Positions 11,008-21,815 of a DNA stretch of 64,000 nucleotides are shown here, piece by piece. The DNA comes from Leptodactylus fallax (Eukaryota > Chordata > Amphibia > Anura > Leptodactylidae): NCBI GenBank assembly GCA_947044405.1, contig CAMRHE010000461.1, forward strand, positions 806,001 to 870,000. The letters are read 5' to 3'. The notes beneath the pieces are model-generated. The model had not been told where the DNA came from, ran no database searches, and saw nothing but the letters and a program-made list of their open reading frames with translations. Position numbers and translations under genes: made by a program. Numbering within the stretch: the stretch's first letter is position 1; the number at the start of each line of letters is the position of its first letter.

Positions 11008-11208
11008 TATAAAGTTGCAGGCCATTTATCAATACAGTATTGTCAATAATTCAATATTTCGGAGCCACAAATCTCTGCCTTTATCATGCTTTTGTTATAG
11101 GTGTTCATTAAGTGGGGAAAGAAATAAAGGGCATATTTGCCGTTCTCTTCAAAGTAGAAAATAACAGGCCTTTCTGCCCTTTGCAATTACGTTTTTTCAT
11201 CGAACAGT

Positions 11209-13988
11209 ATGTCAGACAGAGAAGCAAGAGGCCATGCACAGGGGAGGGACGCAGGCCTAAATGTTTCTTGTGCAGGCACAGGTCGCAGCAGAGTAAGGGG
11301 GCGTGGCAGCAGGGTTCAGTTACATAGGCCTGAGCTCACAGTGTCAAGTAGTGGTTGTGTCTTAACCAGCAACCCAACGGTAGTAGACTGGTCATCCAAT
11401 TCATCCCAAGTCATCAGGAGAAGAGGGTTGCAGCTTGCGCATGAAGCAGTGGGGGAGTCAGCAGGGTGGCAATAGTGTGCGGTCAGGAGCTAAACGTGCC
11501 CAGGGTAGACCACCTGCTTCCAAGCAGCCAACCTGCCCGAAAAGCAGTGGTGCAGGGGTTCACGGAGGTAGTGGCGGTAGCAGTCAGTTAGTTTGGAGTG
11601 TTGGGCTAAAATCACCTACTCGTCGCTGTGGCAGTTTTTTATAAAGCTGCCGGGGGAGGTCAACATGGCCATATGTTCAATCTGTGGGCAGAAGGTGAAG
11701 CGTGGCCAGGGTGCCAATGTTGGCAGCACATTCCTGCGTCAGCAATGTCACCATAAAGTGGCCTGGGAGAGCTGTGGCTCCAATATGGTGGTCCAGCCTG
11801 CCGCAGCAACCGCTGCAGCACCCAGAGGCATGCACGCCATTTGAGGCAGTCAAGGCTCCACCACCTTAGCCAAAGGAAGCTGTGTGTCCTTCCCATCATC
11901 TGCTGGTCATGATGCTCCTGCTCCTCCTCCTCCTAGTCAGTCATTGCATCAGCAATCCATCACAGAAGCAATTTAGAAGAGACAACAGTATGAGTGCATT
12001 CATCCAACACTGCAGAGTTGAACGTGCTCCTGTCCAAGTTGCTGATGCTGCAGTCCCTCCCTTTCCAAGTGGTGGACTGCACCTTTCAGAGAACTCATGG
12101 CTTGTGCTGAGCTAAGGTGGAGAGTCCCAAGCTGTCATTTCTTTGCCAAAAAGGTGGGCCTGTCCTTGAGCCAGTCAGTGTCTGCCAAAATGCACGGAGC
12201 TGTAACTACGGTCAAGGACAATATATTTCATTTACGGCCTGCCCAGACACACCAGCAACTTGGACAGGTGATGCAGCTTCAGCCTCCACGTTCTCACGCG
12301 GTTGGTCCTGCAATAATGTCAGCCTCATCCTCCACTGTCTCCTCAGCCTCCACTGCAGGGACAATTCACAGTGCTCCTCCAGCATACCACATGTGCAGGG
12401 CACAGCGGTGTCACACTGTTCTACACCTCATTTGCCTGGGTGAGGAATTGCTCTGTGTCCTTCCTCAAGAAATCGAATCCTAGCTTTCTCTGCGACACCT
12501 CAAAATTGGAACCATGGTGAACACAAACGGGAAGAACATGGTGTTGACACTTCGTCAAGGAAGGCTGAGCCATGCACCCTGCATGGCGCACAAGTTCAAT
12601 CTGGCTGTCAAGCGTTTCCTTAAGTGTTCCACCCATCTGCAAGACATTCTAAAAATGTCAAGGAAACTTTGCATGCACTTCAGCCACTTGGACACCGCCA
12701 AGCACACCCTCCTTGAGCTGCAGCGGCAGAATGGCTTCCCACAACATAGGCTGATTTTTTGTTTTTTTTGGCCTTTTTTCAGAGAATATGAATGATAACA
12801 CAAAACTTTTTCTCCACTCATGGTTAGTGGTTGGTTGAAGCCATTTATTGTCAAACTTCTGTGTTTTCTCTTTTTAAATCATAATGACAACCAAAAACAT
12901 CAAAATGGCCCTGTTCAAAAGCTCACATACCCCAGTTCTTAATATGTGTATTGCCCCCTCTAACATCAATGACAGCTTGAGTCGCCAGGACTACGGGATG
13001 AACGTCATTCCATTGATTCACATCCTGGAAAAGATGCTTTTCAATCTGATTGGTTAGGGGACTGGAGATGTGGCATCTACATCTCAAGGCCACATGAGCC
13101 CTGTGGGGGCTGAGCTGGAGGAGGAGGAGGACATTGGAGCACAAACAATGTGTAGCCAAATGGGTGGAGAGGAGGAGCAGGAGCAACCAGAACAGCCAGA
13201 GGAAGATGAGGATGATGAGGCAGATGACCCAGACACACCGTGGCAGTATGCAGTGGAGATGGATGCAGGGAGTCCCTCGGAGTCACTTGCGCAAATGGCC
13301 CGAAGCATGTTCACTTCCTTGCGCAGTGACATCCGAATTGTCACCATTCGGCAGAGGGATGACTATTGGCTTTCCACCATGTTAGATCCTCGCTACTGGG
13401 GAAAAATGGGGGCCTTTTTTACACCCGCTGAGAGGGACAACAAACTGAACTACTATAGAGATATCCTATGTAGTAAGTTGGCTGCTGCACCATCGTCCAT
13501 CCTCTCGCATGTCCGACCGGGGTGGCCCTGAGCACTCACCTTGCACTGCCATGGCAGCTGTGGGAAGGGGTGGGGGTGGCAGGACCAGTATCAGCTCCAT
13601 CAGCAGCAGCCTGAGCCTAGAGTCACTGATGAGCAGCTTTCTTCACCCGCCTTATGGAAAAAACAGCTCATCAGCACTAGACACAAAAGAACCTGAACCA
13701 GCAGGTGGTGGCATATTTAAAGTACACCCTGCCACCCGTCATCGAAGATCTGCTGGACTACTGGGCAGCCAAACTGGATTTCTGGCTGCAACTGACTGAG
13801 TTTGCCCTGGAAAAGCTGTCCTGCCCAGCCAGTAGTGTGGCATCAGAGCGAGTGCGGCGGGGGCCATAGTTACCCCAAGGAGAACTCACCTGTCCACCCA
13901 AAATTTGGAGAGACTGACCTTTGTGAAGATGAATCAGGCGTGGATCAGCCAGGATTTCCACCCACCAATGCCTGATGCAGCAGATTAA
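11209..13988 (+). pseudogene. hAT transposase (ZBED-type), multiply broken
   Basis: Remnants appear in the family order. N-terminus from an ATG at 11209 (MSDREARGHAQGRD). BED zinc finger at about 11665-11760 (AICSICGQKVKRGQGANVGS, then FLRQQCHHKVAW). RNase-H-like core at about 12515-12745 (NGKNMVLTLRQGRLSH, CMAHKFNLAVKRFLKCSTHL, LELQRQNGFPQHRLI). An acidic linker (13105-13240), then YYWLSTMLDPRYWGK-like and FFTPAERDNKLNYYRDILCS at about 13360-13475. The C-terminal dimerisation domain lies at about 13700-13988 (EKLSCPASSVASERV), ending in TAA at 13986-13988. Frameshifts, stops and an insertion at 12760-13040, where the conserved PTRWNS segment should be, disable it. The expected TDN aspartate appears lost (VNTNGKN). 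Confidence 0.8.
12760..13040. mobile_element. Inserted repeat fragment within the hAT transposase
   Basis: AT-rich block (GAGAATATGAATGATAACAC ... ATGTGTATTGCCCCCTCTAA ... CTTTTCAATCTGATTGGTTA) that interrupts the transposase and has no transposase-like reading. It resembles terminal sequence of a Tc1/mariner-type element that I recall from amphibians. The identity is tentative. Confidence 0.4.
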
Positions 13989-14061
13989 ATGATCCATGCT
14001 GCCTCACCACACTCTGCCACTGGTTCACTGTACAGCATCCTAAGGCTGTTGCTACCTACAC

Positions 14062-14228
14062 ATTATAGAGACATGCTATGTAGCAAGTTGGCGCTGCCTA
14101 TCTGCTCCATCATCCGTCCTCTCGCATGTCTGCCTGGGGGAGCCCTGAGAGCTCAACTTGCACTGGCATGGCAGCTGTGGGAGGGGGTGGGGGTGGGGGT
14201 GGCAGGAGCAGTATCGGCTCCATCAGCA
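14062..14228 (+). repeat. Duplicated transposase segment downstream of the stop
   Basis: This segment repeats 13450-13612 (CTATGTAGYAAGTTGG..., CCATCCTCTCGCATGT-like, GGCATGGCAGCTGTGGGAGG), so part of the transposase coding region was copied to just after its stop codon. Confidence 0.7.
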
Positions 14229-14230
14229 CA

Positions 14231-14293
14231 ATGGGAACAAAATGGCGAATATGGTCCTTCTTATGGGTTTAGACACTAATAAACACCTTTAAA
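14231..14293. repeat. Inverted repeat arm, right, in the hAT
   Basis: Partner of 10945-11007 (TGGGAACAAAATGGCGAATA ... AATAAACACCTTTAAA). Confidence 0.8.
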
Positions 14294-14926
14294 TAAGTGA
14301 TAATAACCCCTAAGAATTATTGAAATATTTGAAAAACGCATTAGAACAGATAACTGCAGATATTAGTGGATGATAATTAATTGTTTTTGCTGTACTGCAC
14401 TGCAAAAGGCTTGTTGTGTTCTACCTTGAAGACACAGATATGAGTAATGAGCAGCAGTATAATGGCAGTGAGTGCTGAAATGTGAATTATGCTGCAAATT
14501 CTTGCTGTAAATTACCCTGCAACCACCCCAAATTCTTCTCTCAATTCTTCTCTATCCTTCCCCTATACTTGTAATCCTCTTTTCCTGAACTTCTCTGTTT
14601 TCTAAGTCTTTCCCTAGCTCCTGCCGACGTCTGTCCCTACAGTAAGAGCGATGTGGAATGACTGTATCTAAAATGGCCGAGGGTTTTTATAGGGCTGTGA
14701 CATCACAGGTTCTGATGGCTACTGATTAGCTGCACGATTGGCATTGTGGGTGATCCCGCGCTCCCTGAGTCCTTTCCCCCTTGTCCTAACATGTGCGGTG
14801 GCCATTTTATAATAAAATTCAATTTGATGCATCGAAGCTTGAGGAAATCCGGAATCTTGGCGAATCAAAGATTTCCTGAAATTCGGATCGAATTCCACTT
14901 TTGCAGAATCGATTCGCTCATCTGTA

Positions 14927-14934
14927 ATTGCCAG
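14927..14934. repeat. Right 8-bp target duplication of the large hAT
   Basis: ATTGCCAG directly after the right terminus TTCGCTCATCTGTA; exact match to 9328-9335. Confidence 0.85.
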
Positions 14935-15714
14935 CATTGGTGACACCTACATCAATTACTACTTGCTCTTTTTATGCACAGATCTAGAAAACCCATTTAG
15001 TAGCTCTGCTTTTTCTTGATCCCCGGTGACCAACTCTCCATTACCATTATTTAGGGGACCTACTTTTTCTGACCTTGGGTTTTTTGCATTTGTATTTTTA
15101 AAGTATTTTTTGGGGATTAGTTTTGCTTTCCATAGTCACTTGCCTTACATTATTTATTTTAGCTGATTTTATTTCCCTTTTATAGATTTTGTTAAGCGCT
15201 ATATACCATATTTTTCGGACTATAAGACGTACTGGACCATAAGATGCACATAGGTTTTAGAGGAGGAAAATAGGGAAAAAAATTTTGAAGCAAAAAATGT
15301 GGTAAAATATTGTAGTTGTAGTTTTGCAACAGCTGCAAGGCCACATTAATAGGTGGCCCTGCAGCTCTACAGGGAAGCATAGGGCGTCTTTTTTTTTTGC
15401 GGGGCCAGGTGTACCTTTTAGTTATACCATTTTGGGGAAAATTGCTTTGTTCAATTTTTATTCAAATCAGAGGTGAAACAGTGAAATAAATGGCAGTTAG
15501 GCACTTTTGATACTTTTTCCCACTATGATGTTCACCCTACGGAAAAATATTTTTAGAAGTTTGTAGACACAGGGATACCTAATGTGTATTTGTTTCACAT
15601 TAATTTTCTACTTTTATATATATTCTGGGGAAAGGGGATGATTTAGAACTTTTCGATTTTTATTTTTTTAATTTTTTTTTTTTTTATTATTTTATTAGAC
15701 GCCCTTAGGGCGCT

Positions 15715-16195
15715 TGAACCTGTAATCATTCAGAAGGAAACTGTCCGTGGTGAGCTCCATGCAGGAGTATAAGTCCCATCCCATGCATGAGACCGTGATA
15801 GCACTGGGCAGTACTGTCAGTGACCGACTACTTCACCCTAAGTGTGAGAAGGAGCACTATCGGAAGTCTTTCCTCCCCACTGTGGTTAGGCTGTACAACC
15901 AACACCGACCTAAGTGGAGATCATTACACACAAAGAACTGAAATATCTTTCTATTTGTGATATCCCCCCCCCCCCCTCTGCTATTTCTTATCTCTCTGTC
16001 TACTATCAATGAAATGCCTCTTACCTTGGAATAGTCTTGTATATGTTGCATTTCTATTGCTTATCTTGGCTGCTGTAACACACTGAATTTCCCCATGGTG
16101 AGACTATTATAAAGGATTATTATTAGTAATTATTATTATTATTATTATTAATTATTATTATAATTATTATTGTTATTATTATTATTTGATTGCAA
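15715..16195 (+). mobile_element. L2/CR1-like LINE, 3' end only
   Basis: The ORF at 15747-15941 reads HPKCEKEHYRKSFLPTVVRL, then YNQHRPKW, then stop. The FLPTVVRLYN motif is the usual extreme C-terminus of L2/CR1-type ORF2 proteins. It is followed by a 3' UTR ending CTGAATTTCCCCATGG...ATAAAGG and an (ATT)n tail (16095-16190), typical of this group. It is 5'-truncated to about 480 bases and was presumably inserted into the surrounding DNA element. Confidence 0.65.
16095..16190. repeat. (ATT)n microsatellite
   Basis: Imperfect ATT repeat forming the 3' tail of the L2-like fragment. Confidence 0.9.
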
Positions 16196-16598
16196 GTCCC
16201 ATAGACTGCAATACAACTGTATTGCAGTCTATGGGAGAGTCACTACATTACTATTGCAGTTGGTCATAGACCAGCCGCAATAGTAATATTACTATGACAA
16301 GCCTGGGAGCCTTCAGTAGGCTTCCGGCTGTCACAGGAACAGGTCGACTCCAGCGATCTCGCCACGCAGGAGCCGGCCGTTAACAAGAAGGTACCCACTG
16401 GGCCCGGGAACAGTTTGGGGGGGCTTACAGGTAGGAGACTGGTAGCTATGTCCGAAAAATACGGTAATTCTCAAAGGCTACAGCTGATGGATTTATATTT
16501 TTTAAATGCCCATCTTTTATTGTTTATCGAGCTTTTAACCATAGCTGTAAGCCATGTGGGGTTAGTTTAAGACACTTATACTACCCTATGGGTATATA

Positions 16599-18225
16599 CA
16601 GTGCCTTGCGAAAGTATTCGGCCCCCTTGAACTTTTCAACCTTTTGCCACATTTCAGGCTTCAAACATAAGGATATAAAATTTTAATTTTTTGGTGAAGA
16701 ATCAACAACAAGTGGGACACAATTTTGGAATGAAATTTATTAGTTATTTTAAACTTTTGTAAAAAATAAAAAACTGAAAAGTGGGGCGTGCAATAATATT
16801 CGGCCCCTTTACTTTCAGTGCAGCAAACTCACTCCAGAAGTTCAGTGAGGATCTCTGAATGATCCAATGTTGTCCTAAATGACTGATGATGATGATAAAT
16901 ATAATCTACCTGTGTGTAATCAAGTCTCCCTATAAATGCACATGCTCTGTGATAGTCTCAGGGTTTTGTTTAAAGCGCAGAGAGCATCATGAAGACCAAG
17001 GAACACACCAGGCAGGTTCGTGATACTGTTGTGGAGAAGTTTAAAGCCGGATTTGGATACAGAAAGATTTCCCAAACTTTAAACATCTCAAGGAGCACTG
17101 TGCAAGCGATCATATTGAAATGGAAGGAGTATCAGACCACTGCAAATCTACCAAGACCCGGCCGTCCCTCTAAACTTTCATCTAAAACAAGGCGAAGACT
17201 GATCAGAGATGTGGCCAAGAGGCCCATGATCACTCTGGATGAACTGCAGAGATCTACAGCTGAGGTGGGAGAGTCTGTCCATAGGACAACAATCAGTTGT
17301 ACACTGCACAAATCTGGCCTTTATGGAAGAGTGGCAAGAAGAAAGCCATTTCTCAAAGATATCCATAAAAAGTCTCGTTTAAAGTTTGCCACAAGCCACC
17401 TGGGAGACACACCAAACATGTGGAAGAAGGTGCTCTGGTCAGATGAAACCAAAATCGAACTTTTTGGCCACAATGCAAAACAATATTTTTGGCATAAAAG
17501 CAACACAGATCATCACCCTGAACACACCATCCCCACTGTCAAACATGGTGGTGGCAGCATCATGGTTTGGGCCTGCTTTTCTTCGGCAGGGACAGGGAAG
17601 ATGGTTAAAATTGATGGGAAGATGGATGGAGCCAAATACAGGACCATTCTGGAAGAAAACCTGTTGGAGTCTGCAAAAGACCTGAGACTGGGACGGAGAT
17701 TTATCTTCCAACAAGACAATGATCCCAAACATAAAGCAAAATCTACAGTGGAATGGTTCACAAATAAACGTATCCAGGTGTTCGAATGGCCAAGTCAAAG
17801 TCCAGACCTAAATCCAATCAAGAATCTGTGGAAAGAGCTGAAAACTGCTGTTCACAAACACTCTCCATCCAACCTCACTGAGCTCAAGCTGTTTTCCAAG
17901 GAAGAATGGGCAAGAATTTCAGTCTCTTGATGTGCAAAACTGATAGGGACATACCCCAAGCGACTTGCAGCTGTAATCGCAGCAAAAGGTGGCGCTACAA
18001 AGTATTAACTTAAGGGGGCCGAATAATATTGCACGCCCCACTTTTCAGTTTTTTATTTTTTGCAAAAGTTTAAAATATCCAATAAACTTCGTTCCACTTC
18101 ACGATTGTGTCCCACTTGTTGATTCTTCACCAAAAAATTAAAATTTTATATCCTTATGTTTGAAACCTGAAATGTGGCAAAAGGTTGAAAAGTTCAAGGG
18201 GGCCGAATACTTTCGCAAGGCACTG
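16599..18225 (+). mobile_element. Tc1/mariner element, family 1, copy 1 (full length)
   Basis: Outer ends CAGTGCCTTGCGAAAGTATT (16599) and its inverse (to 18225) are flanked by TA (16597-16598, 18226-18227). Long terminal repeats of about 200 bp include a second inner block (AAAAGTGGGGCGTGCAATAA, about 16779) mirrored at about 18015-18050, the IR/DR layout of many vertebrate Tc1 elements. It encodes a disabled transposase at 16989-18008. Confidence 0.9.
16989..18008 (+). pseudogene. Tc1 transposase, catalytic Glu changed to Lys plus a stop
   Basis: A 340-codon frame starting MKTKEHTRQVRDT. The paired helix-turn-helix region lies at about residues 1-115 (RKISQTLNISRSTVQAIILK, then GRPSKL). 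Catalytic motifs: LWSDETKIELFG and FQQDNDPKHKAKS carry the two aspartates. The third motif reads NPIKNLWKELK where the family has NPIENLW: codon 278 (17820-17822) is AAG, so the catalytic glutamate is lost. A TGA at 17928-17930 sits where the sister copy has CGA (Arg). Downstream the frame continues to ATKY-stop at 18006-18008. The frame is otherwise open along its whole length, suggesting recent decay. Confidence 0.9.
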
Positions 18226-18564
18226 TATTTTACTATATACTCACCCAATGTATATTTAAATGTCTCCAACTTAACCTCTGTATCACCACCTGAAAATAGC
18301 TGCTCCCAGTCTATATCCTGAGGTGCAGCTCTTAACCTGGGAAAAAACATCTTTTTAAAATCAAGTGATAACTCCTAAGTTATTTGTGGGGGGTCTATAG
18401 ATTATACCAAAAAGTATTTTGTCAGTGGTCTCATCCTTATGCAATTCCACCTACAAGGATTCCACATCCTCACAATCTTCATCCACATTTGCCTCTTTCA
18501 CACTCAGTTTCATGCCACTTCTGACATACAAACACACTCCACCTCCCTTCCTTCTAGCCCTGGC

Positions 18565-18571
18565 ATTGTAG

Positions 18572-18611
<40 letters not shown>

Positions 18612-18618
18612 ATATATA
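18565..18618. repeat. (TATC)n microsatellite ending in (TA)n
   Basis: About nine TATC/CTAT units followed by TATATATA. The next Tc1 copy inserted at the TA of this tract. Confidence 0.95.
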
Positions 18619-20118
18619 CAGTGCCTTGAGAAAATATTCGGCACCCTTGAACTTTTCAACCTTTTGCAACATTTCAGGCTTCAAACATAAGGATATAAAA
18701 TTTAAATTTTTTGGTGAAGAATCAACAAGTGGGACACAATCGTGAAGTGGAACGAAATTTATTGGATATTTAAAATTTTTGTAAAAAATAAAAAACTGAA
18801 AAGTGGGGCGTGCCAAATTATTCGGCCCCCTTAAGTTAATACTTTGTAGCGCCACCTTTTGCTGCGATTACAGCCGCAAGTCGCTTAGGGTATGTCTCTA
18901 TCAGTTTTGCACATCGAGAGACTGAAATTCTTGCCCATTCTTCCTTGGAAAACAGCTCGAGCTCAGTGAGGTTGGATGGAGAGCGTTTGTGAACAGCAGT
19001 TTTCAGCTCTTTCCACAGATTCTCGATTGGATTCAGGTCTGAACTTTGACTTGGCCATTCTAACACCTGGATACATTTATTTGTGAACCATTCCATTGTA
19101 GATTTTGCTTTATGTTTGGGATCATTGTCTTGTTGGAAGATAAATCTCCGTCCCAGTCTCAGGTCTTTTGCAAAATCTAACAAACTTTCTTCCAGAATGG
19201 TCCTGTATTTGGCTCCATCCATCTTCCCATCAATTTTAACCATCTTTCCTGTCCCTGCTGAAGAAAAACAGGCCCAAACCATGATGCTGCCACCACCATG
19301 TTTGACAGTGGGGATGGTGTGTTCAGAGTGATGAGCTGTGTTGCTTTTACGCCAAACATATTGTTTTGCATTGTGGCCAAAAAGTTCGATTTTGGCTTCA
19401 TCTGACCAGAGCACCTTCTTCCACATGTTTGGTGTGTCTCCCAGGTGGCTTGTGGCAAACTTTAAACGAGACTTTTTATTGATATCTTTGAGAAATGGCT
19501 TTCTTCTTGCCACTCTTCAATAAAGGCCAGATTTGTACAGTGTACGACTGATTGTTGTCCTATGGACAGACTCTCCCACCTCAGGTGTAGATCTCTGCAG
19601 TTCATCCAGAGTGATAATGGGCCTCTTGGCTGCATCTCTGATCATTCTTCTCCTTGTTTGAGATGAAAGTTTAGAGGGACGGCCTGGTCTTGGTAGATTT
19701 GCAGTGGTCTGATACTCCTTCCATTTCAATATGATCGCTTGCACAGTGCTCCTTGGGATGTTTAAAGTTTGGGAAATCTTTTTGTATCCAAATCCGGCTT
19801 TAAACTTCTCCACAACAGTATCACAGACCTGCCTGGTGTGTTCCTTGGTCTTCATGATGCTCTCTGCGCTTTAAACAGCCCTGAGACTATCACAGAGCAG
19901 GTGCATTCATACGGAGACTTGATTACACGCAGGTGGATTATATTTATCATCATCAGTCATTTAGGACAACATTGGATCATTCAGAGATCCTCACTGAACT
20001 TCTGGAGTGAGTTTGCTGCACTGAAAGTAAAGGGGCCGAATAATATTGCATGCCCCACTTTTTAGTTTTTTATTTTTTACAAAACTTTAAAATAACCAAT
20101 AAATTTCGCTTCACTTTG
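18619..20118 (-). mobile_element. Tc1/mariner element, family 1, copy 2 (one end truncated)
   Basis: Same family as 16599-18225, in opposite orientation about 400 bp away. The left outer end CAGTGCCTTGAGAAAATATT is at 18619. At the right, the inner repeat block is present (about 20035-20115), but roughly the outer 120 bases are missing, ending in unrelated sequence after 20118. Without an outer terminal repeat it could not transpose. Confidence 0.85.
18836..19855 (-). pseudogene. Tc1 transposase, catalytic triad kept, one stop codon
   Basis: Read from ATG at 19855 down to 18836, 340 codons. It starts MKTKEHTRQVCDT with the paired DNA-binding domain (YKKISQTLNIPRSTVQ). Codon 113 (19519-19517) is TGA in place of the glycine codon GGA found in copy 1; the same frame then continues through WSDEAKIELFG, QQDNDPKHKAKS and [12 protein letters not shown] to ATKY-stop. 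All three catalytic acids are present. A single G-to-T change is the only clear coding lesion, but the element also lacks one terminus. Confidence 0.9.
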
Positions 20119-20479
20119 TTTCATTGAAAACATTTCTCAAGTATGACTACCAATAGTCTATTCTTGTATGCTTATGTACTGTCATGTCATGTCATACTTT
20201 CCCATCCTTGCAACCATATTAAAAACTCTAATAAAAGAGAACATTTAAAGAAAAATACGATTCCCCAAAACATGTTGGCAATTTCTTATCCATTCTATCT
20301 ATCTATACAAAGTAGTGACATTACTCACTGCCAACAAGACCTTAACTTTTTGCTTGAAGCAAGTTTCTGGCCAGGCCTGTTCCTCAGTTAGCCGGGGAGT
20401 GATATTGCATAATCATGGATGTATCTTTATGTCACATATAATTAGAAAATATAGAGTGGATAAACAAGAATGTCATAGA
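20119..20479. other. No gene seen; AT-rich
   Basis: Short ORFs only. A small TCTATC tract at about 20295. No recognised repeat. Confidence 0.3.
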
Positions 20480-21700
20480 GTTGTCAGATGAATCAGGTTC
20501 AACAAGAATATTCCTAATTGTTTGGTTTTTAAGGAAACCAAACAAATGCCAATTCATCTCATACACTGCTGCCACGTGTTTGAGCAGGAAATACAGAAGA
20601 GACACATGTGTGACGTTCTAGCAACACCTGACATCAGCCTCTTAACCAATAGACAGTGGTAGGTGGATACCTTATAGTGCTGATATCATATACACTATAT
20701 AAGGTACTGTAAACATGGTCATAAGCATTTGCAGTAATGGTGCAGATAGTGTAGGGTCTGTGTTTCATCTCACTGCATCATACAGAGCACTCAGTTCTGA
20801 AAAGCTTACAATTTCAATCAATAGGAATGGGTGGAGAATTTAGTCAGATACTTTATAAGCAATTACAGGCAGATTTATGATAGAAATCATAGATAGGAGT
20901 GGGGGTGCAGATCTATGCTGCTGTATAAAGAGTGTTTAAACATTTTTTTTTACTGACAGTCAGTCCTGCAGCTCTTGCTAGTGAAAAATATTTTGTTAAG
21001 GGTTTTTTTGGGCAAAAGATTAAATATTTTTCATTAGTTACATGCAACTGCCTCTCTATGAGCAGAGCACTGATTCCACCTGCACAAATCTAAAAAACAG
21101 ATACGTTATTTAAGCATTTTTTTTTGTGCACCCAAAACACAATCTAATAGCCTGTGCTAATCTGAAAAAAACTCTTAATTTTTTTTTGGTTTCTGTTTAC
21201 CAATACACAAAGTGACAGCGCGACAGTTAATGACAGAATGACAGAGTTATTGACAATTAATCTGAAAAAATATTTTCTTCTTGAGCCTTTTTTTTTAGTT
21301 GTTGCTGCTCAAACTCATGTATACTTGCAGCCTGCACAAATTATTTTATCTGTTATTTAAGCTGTCGGTTGTGATTCACCTAATATACAGTCTAACACTA
21401 TTAGTATACACTAATATGAAAAAAGAACTCTTGTTATTTAATGTTTTATTTCCACTCTGCTCACCAATACACAGAGTGATGGAGTGTTTTCTCTGAAAAA
21501 ATATTTGCTTGCTGAGCACTGATTTTTTGTTGCTACTCAAAGTCATATATATAGTATTTTATAGTATATATATTTAAAAAAGTTTGGTATTTAAGTGTTC
21601 TTTTTTGTTGTTGTTCATTCAATATACAGTCCAACAATCTGTGCTAATCTAAAAAAAAAAAAAAACTTAAAGCTGACTTTTCTTGAAGTACTTGTTTGTA
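20480..21700 (+). repeat. Dispersed repeat family A, forward copy, tandem T-rich units
   Basis: Begins near GAATATTCCTAATTGTTTGG. The block AACCAATAGACAGTGGTAGG (about 20645) through AGCACTCAGTTCTGAAAAGC has an inverted counterpart at about 47900-48110. The rest consists of degenerate tandem units of about 120 bp, each with a poly-T tract and CTGAAAAAA..., also seen inverted at 47140-47700. It is probably a hAT-like non-autonomous element. No coding content was found. Confidence 0.55.
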
Positions 21701-21754
21701 AAAGAAAAAACAAAAAAATAGACATACACACAGTGTCAGAATTGTTACTGATAA

Positions 21755-21815
21755 TAATAATAATACATTTTATTTATATAGCGCCAACATATTCCACAGC
21801 ACTGTGCAACTTTAC
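21755..21815. repeat. Common amphibian dispersed repeat fragment
   Basis: ATAATAATAATACATTTTAT followed by TTATATAGCGCCAACATATTCC is a phrase recurrent in frog genomes. Its class is not assigned here. Confidence 0.4.

Larger units (their letters stand above)
9336..14926 (+). mobile_element. Complete hAT transposon, 5591 bp, decayed transposase
   Basis: Both ends are present: TAGACATGAGCGAA on the left and the inverse of TACAGATGAGCGAA on the right, between exact ATTGCCAG duplications (9328-9335, 14927-14934). The interior encodes a hAT transposase on the plus strand (11209-13988), now scattered over several frames. Subterminal parts match the MITEs at 8630-9327 and 50583-50819, so this is a plausible autonomous parent of that family. 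It has been invaded by a second hAT MITE (9572-10312) and a fragment at 12760-13040, and it carries minisatellites and internal duplications. Confidence 0.85.
15204..16466. mobile_element. DNA transposon with TACCRTATTTTTCGGAC ends
   Basis: TACCATATTTTTCGGAC at 15204-15220 and its inverse GTCCGAAAAATACGGTA at 16450-16466 form 17-bp terminal repeats with one mismatch. This end is a very common dispersed repeat in amphibians and other vertebrates; the superfamily is not decided here. The interior has a T-rich stretch, an L2-like LINE tail (15715-16195) and a palindrome (CATAGACTGCAATACAACTG..., 16200-16233). No transposase is seen, so it is non-autonomous. Confidence 0.6.

Noticed and set aside
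10449..11025. Long minus-strand ORFs rich in Cys, Leu and His
   Set aside because: Translations of the 40-bp minisatellite in the hAT; no independent gene signal.
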